From SZUA-186 sp039714155 (GTDB taxonomy: Bacteria; Pseudomonadota; Gammaproteobacteria; UBA9214), in contig JBDLJX010000102.1 of NCBI GenBank assembly GCA_039714155.1, positions 1 to 8,960 on the forward strand: 8,960 nt of DNA, given 5' to 3'. The notes below the pieces were generated by a model. That model had not been told where the DNA came from, made no database searches, and saw only the letters and a program-made list of their open reading frames with translations. This document shows positions 6,827 through 8,960 of the stretch, in pieces. A program made the translations under genes and the position numbers. Every line of letters begins with the position of its first letter. Within the stretch, counting starts at the first letter, position 1.

Positions 6827-7867
6827 ATGCCTGAATCTGACAATTACACTTCTCTGAAGGAACATCTTGTTAATAACCATAACACCTGGGTGATAACCGG
6901 TGTTGCAGGGTTTATTGGGTCAAACCTTCTTGGCGCATTGTTAAAGCTGAAGCAGAAAGTTGTTGGCCTGGATAATTTCTTTACAGGACACAGGCACAAC
7001 CTGGAACTCGTTCGATCTCTGGTTGGTGATGATGTTTGGAGTAATTTCAGGTTTATTGAGGGCGATATACGTAATTTGGAAGATTGTCGGAGTGTTTGTA
7101 GTGGAGTTGACTATGTGTTGCATCAGGCTGCTCTCGGATCAGTGCCTCGCTCAATCGATGATCCGTTGACAACGAATGCCTGCAACATTGATGGTTTTCT
7201 TAATATGTTGCTGGCAGCAAAAGAGTGTCAGGTCAGGAATTTTGTATATGCAGCTTCAAGCTCGACATATGGTGACCATCCGGATTTACCCAAAACAGAG
7301 GATAAAATCGGTAACCCGTTGTCTCCATATGCAGTTACAAAATATGTCAATGAATTATACGCAGATGTATTTTATCGCTGTTACGGGATGAACAGTATCG
7401 GGCTGCGTTACTTCAATATCTTTGGACCTTGTCAGGACCCTGAAGGTGCTTATGCTGCTGTGATTCCAAAATGGGTTGCAAGCATGCTCGCTGATGAAAC
7501 GGTTTATATCAATGGTGATGGTGAAACCAGTCGTGACTTTTGTTTTATAGAAAATGCGGTACAAGCAAACTTGCTGGCAGCGACAACTGAAAACGAGGAT
7601 GCACTGAACCAGGTTTATAATATTGCGGTAGGCGAGCAGACAACACTAAACCGCTTGTTTGAAATGATCCGGGGAACTCTCGCGGAATATCAACCGGATG
7701 TCAGTCGACAATCACCTGTTTATCGTGATTTCCGAGAAGGCGATGTACGGCATTCCCTGGCCGATATATCGAAGGCCGGAAAACTTCTTGGATATTCACC
7801 GACACACCATATTGGAGAAGGGCTGGGTGAAGCCATGGAGTGGTATGTCAATAATGTAAAGCCATGA
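6827..7867 (+). CDS. tviC: UDP-N-acetylglucosamine 4-epimerase (TviC/WbpP-like)
   Basis: A 346-aa cytosolic extended-SDR epimerase that interconverts UDP-GlcNAc and UDP-GalNAc, or their uronic acids, at C4. Cofactor motif TGVAGFIG (T24-G31) follows a roughly 20-residue N-terminal extension that is typical of TviC/WbpP and absent from GalE. The serine cluster S144-S146 in AASSSTYGDHP and Y168/K172 in SPYAVTK are the catalytic residues. ALGSVPRS and GDGETSRDFC are hallmark segments of this subfamily. Length matches TviC (348). GAGGA at 6816-6820, 6 bases before ATG 6827, supports the start. With the preceding dehydrogenase it would produce UDP-GalNAcA for a surface polysaccharide. Base composition is clearly lower in G+C than in the first genes of the window. 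No further polysaccharide gene follows within the window. Confidence 0.94.
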   Translation: MPESDNYTSLKEHLVNNHNTWVITGVAGFIGSNLLGALLKLKQKVVGLDNFFTGHRHNLELVRSLVGDDVWSNFRFIEGDIRNLEDCRSVCSGVDYVLHQAALGSVPRSIDDPLTTNACNIDGFLNMLLAAKECQVRNFVYAASSSTYGDHPDLPKTEDKIGNPLSPYAVTKYVNELYADVFYRCYGMNSIGLRYFNIFGPCQDPEGAYAAVIPKWVASMLADETVYINGDGETSRDFCFIENAVQANLLAATTENEDALNQVYNIAVGEQTTLNRLFEMIRGTLAEYQPDVSRQSPVYRDFREGDVRHSLADISKAGKLLGYSPTHHIGEGLGEAMEWYVNNVKP

Positions 7868-7886
7868 TGGAATAGCCGCATCATGG
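7862..7886 (+). terminator. Perfect 8-bp hairpin overlapping the tviC stop codon
   Basis: CCATGATG (7862-7869) and CATCATGG (7879-7886) are perfect inverted repeats with a 9-base loop. The TGA stop codon (7865-7867) lies in the left arm. No T-run follows, so it is not a canonical intrinsic terminator; it may still mark the 3' end of the tviB-tviC transcript. The next bases are two tandem copies of a 10-base unit, ATAGGGGGAT and ATAGGGGGAG (7890-7909). Confidence 0.3.
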
Positions 7887-8242
7887 ATGATAGGGGGATA
7901 TAGGGGGAGTTATCTTCAGTGCGCATTGCCATGCGGCTGGGCATGGTAATCCGGCCATGCGGCTGTTCGCCGCGCGCCCCGGATACTCGCAGGAATCAAA
8001 TGGGGCACCCGCAGGCACCTCTCGATGGAGGTACTGGAAGAACATCAACAGGAAAATCTATTACCTGCTTGATATCTTCACCTGGGTGTAAAGGATTATT
8101 GACACTATCTGGTCCACCAGCAGATGTTATTTCTCTAACTTATTGATAAGAAATATTGTTTTTTTATAAAAGAAGAATGAGTTGACTATATCTATACTTT
8201 AACAAGGGTAATTATAAACTATAGCTTTGTCCATAGACACGG

Positions 8243-8248
8243 TATAAT
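8243..8248 (+). promoter_or_regulatory. Consensus -10 box upstream of the cadherin-like gene
   Basis: TATAAT matches the sigma-70 -10 consensus exactly and sits in A+T-rich DNA 95 bases before the GTG start. No good -35 hexamer is found at 16-18 bases upstream (the sequence there is near TATAGC), and there is no TG extension. A transcript starting near 8255 would have a leader of about 90 bases. Chance occurrence in A+T-rich DNA cannot be excluded. Confidence 0.35.
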
Positions 8249-8329
8249 GACAATTCTGTTATTTTCCAAGCAAAGCAATAATTCTTTATGCACAGCAAAC
8301 AATAAGGAACAAATAATTGAACAATAAAT

Positions 8330-8335
8330 AAGGAA
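8330..8335 (+). promoter_or_regulatory. Ribosome binding site that fixes the GTG start at 8344
   Basis: AAGGAAG-type purine run (8329-8335) is 8 bases before GTG 8344. It is the best Shine-Dalgarno match near this gene and supports the GTG start. No upstream in-frame ATG competes. Confidence 0.6.
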
Positions 8336-8343
8336 GTATTTTA

Positions 8344-8787
8344 GTGAAGAATAAGGAAATAATAATAACGATTCGACTGTTTGCTTTATGGGCTTCCTCC
8401 TCGTGGGCTATAAACTGCACAGCTGCGCCGGTGGGCGCAGTCACCGATAGTTACGTCAACACCAAAGTGGCCGGGGATGCCGCCATTGGTGCCTCTATGG
8501 GTATCACCGTTACTGCCACCGATACCAATCTCGACCGCATGGTGACCTGCAGTCTGCCCGTGGCAGACGAGGAGCTGTTTGCCATCTTCGTCAGCAGCGG
8601 TGTCATTATCGTGGCCAGCATCCTGGATGCGGAGGCAGCGAGCGGCCATACAATGATGGTCGGGTCCACCTCAACCGATTTCAGCAGCAGCACCGACTTC
8701 AGCATTGTGGTGACCGATGCCAGTGAGGCCTCGATGGGTGCCATTACCGATGACGTCCGGCCTGGGGTACAGGGACAGTGCGCATAA
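8344..8787 (+). CDS. Small secreted protein with a single cadherin-like repeat
   Basis: A 147-aa predicted exported protein of unknown function, starting at GTG. Residues 1-22 or so look like a signal peptide: lysines at 2 and 4, then a hydrophobic stretch ending in SSSWA before INCTAA. C25 is not in a proper lipobox because Asn precedes it. Residues 30-126 resemble one cadherin-type repeat from large bacterial adhesins: VGAVTD at the start, a VTATDT strand, LFAIF, GVIIVASILDAEAASGH, then STSTDFSSSTDFSIVVTD. The repeat start recurs at 131-136 (MGAITD), exactly 101 residues later, so a second repeat begins but the frame ends 11 residues after it. It may be a remnant of a multi-repeat adhesin or a genuine single-module protein. 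It overlaps the next gene by 10 bases and shares a related leader with it. Confidence 0.65.
   Translation: MKNKEIIITIRLFALWASSSWAINCTAAPVGAVTDSYVNTKVAGDAAIGASMGITVTATDTNLDRMVTCSLPVADEELFAIFVSSGVIIVASILDAEAASGHTMMVGSTSTDFSSSTDFSIVVTDASEASMGAITDDVRPGVQGQCA
8368..8427 (+). repeat. Signal-peptide-coding segment duplicated at 8793-8852
   Basis: Sixty bases encoding T9 to A28 of the cadherin-like protein align without gaps to 8793-8852, coding for T6 to A25 of the DUF11-like protein. By hand count 42 of 60 bases and 12 of 20 residues are identical (shared TIRL, A, W, WAIN and AA). Exact blocks include ATTCGACTG and GTGGGCTAT. Similarity stops at the mature protein. Confidence 0.65.
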
Positions 8788-8960
8788 CAACAACCATTCG
8801 ACTGATTGCGTTCTGGGTTACGTTTGCGTGGGCTATCAATTCTGTAGCCGCCGATGGCCCGGCGCTGACGCTGGTGGTGAGCACGACGACGCCGAATTAC
8901 AGCGCGGTGGGTAACACCATTGACTACAGCTACGCGGTGACGAACAGCGGCAACGTGGCG
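8778..8960 (+). CDS. Secreted protein with DUF11-like repeat, 3' end outside the window
   Basis: The first 61 codons of an open frame that runs off the window. The only start after the in-frame stop at 8751-8753 is GTG 8778, inside the end of the preceding gene, preceded by a weak GGGG/AGGG (8764-8774). Residues 1-24 form a clear signal peptide: R2 and R8, then a hydrophobic segment with AFWVTFAWA, ending near SVAA. From about residue 28, LTLVVSTTTPNYSAVGNT and then IDYSYAVTNSGNVA match the start of DUF11-type (bacterial surface, beta-sandwich) repeats. Such repeats occur in large cell-surface or secreted proteins. The leader is 12 of 20 residues identical to that of the preceding protein although the mature parts are unrelated. 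Function unknown. Confidence 0.65.
   Translation, partial: MRITTTIRLIAFWVTFAWAINSVAADGPALTLVVSTTTPNYSAVGNTIDYSYAVTNSGNVA

Larger units (their letters stand above)
7868..8343. other. 476-base intergenic stretch without a convincing gene
   Basis: It starts with the hairpin and tandem G-run described separately. It then has a GC-rich part (about 7920-8040) with an 11-base direct repeat CCATGCGGCTG (7929-7939 and 7955-7965) and a small GCGGC/GCCGC stem (7959-7963 with 7969-7973). From about 8130 to 8343 it becomes strongly A+T-rich, including a T7 run near 8160. A 75-codon open frame from GTG 7919 to 8146 was not accepted as a gene. The A+T-rich half probably holds the promoter and leader of the next gene. 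The sharp change in composition may mark a junction. Confidence 0.5.

Noticed and set aside
8099..8104. TTGACA resembling a -35 box
   Set aside because: No acceptable -10 hexamer lies 16-18 bases downstream, and it is far from the TATAAT at 8243.
7919..8146. A 75-codon open frame starting at GTG with a P-loop-like GRTSTGKS (residues 40-47)
   Set aside because: No ribosome binding site, odd composition, no supporting strands or G-motifs after the P-loop, and the frame ends soon after. The motif is probably chance, or at best a decayed fragment.
8717..8914. A 65-codon + strand open frame
   Set aside because: It is in a different frame from the two secreted-protein genes it overlaps, and those have leaders and recognisable domains. 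It is a shadow frame.

Overview
The window reads as chromosomal DNA of a gammaproteobacterium. The grounds are REP-type palindromes between genes, a bifunctional ATP sulfurylase/APS kinase of the proteobacterial type, and a Vi-antigen/WbpO-WbpP-like sugar-nucleotide pair. All convincing genes lie on the + strand. No tRNA, rRNA, CRISPR array, transposase or integrase was seen.

Layout. (1) 1-2100: an extended SDR-fold epimerase/dehydratase (107-1063) and a sedoheptulose-7-phosphate isomerase, gmhA (1225-1827). They are separated and flanked by four paired REP elements with a fixed arrangement, a GC-stem unit on + followed by an AT-stem unit on -. (2) 2101-4059: a 584-aa Sat-CysC fusion whose stop codon lies inside a fifth REP unit, followed by a pair of inverted copies of the core sequence found inside some of the REP pairs. 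(3) 4060-7867: UDP-glucose 6-dehydrogenase (ugd), a TviB/WbpO-like UDP-N-acetylhexosamine dehydrogenase and a TviC/WbpP-like UDP-N-acetylhexosamine 4-epimerase. The last two are closely spaced, have good ribosome binding sites and look like an operon. This half is visibly more A+T-rich than the first genes and has no REP elements. (4) 7868-8343: a 476-base gap that becomes strongly A+T-rich and carries a consensus -10 box. (5) 8344-8960: two overlapping secreted-protein genes, one with a single cadherin-like repeat and one with the start of a DUF11-like repeat (cut by the window end). They share a duplicated signal-peptide-coding segment.

How the genes fit together. GmhA makes a heptose precursor for LPS or another surface glycan. 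Ugd supplies UDP-glucuronate. The TviB/TviC-like pair would supply UDP-HexNAc uronic acid (probably UDP-GalNAcA). Sat-CysC, if active, would supply PAPS. Together they suggest precursor supply for an acidic and possibly sulfated surface polysaccharide. No glycosyltransferase, sulfotransferase, polymerase or exporter is in the window, so this is inference.

Points most worth a second look: the ATP sulfurylase half lacks both signature arginines (HTCKPMH instead of QTRNPxH, and GPGHA instead of GRDHA) in an otherwise intact protein; the REP pairs have two compensated stem types and, in some copies, a conserved inner core; and two adjacent, otherwise unrelated secreted proteins share a duplicated leader.
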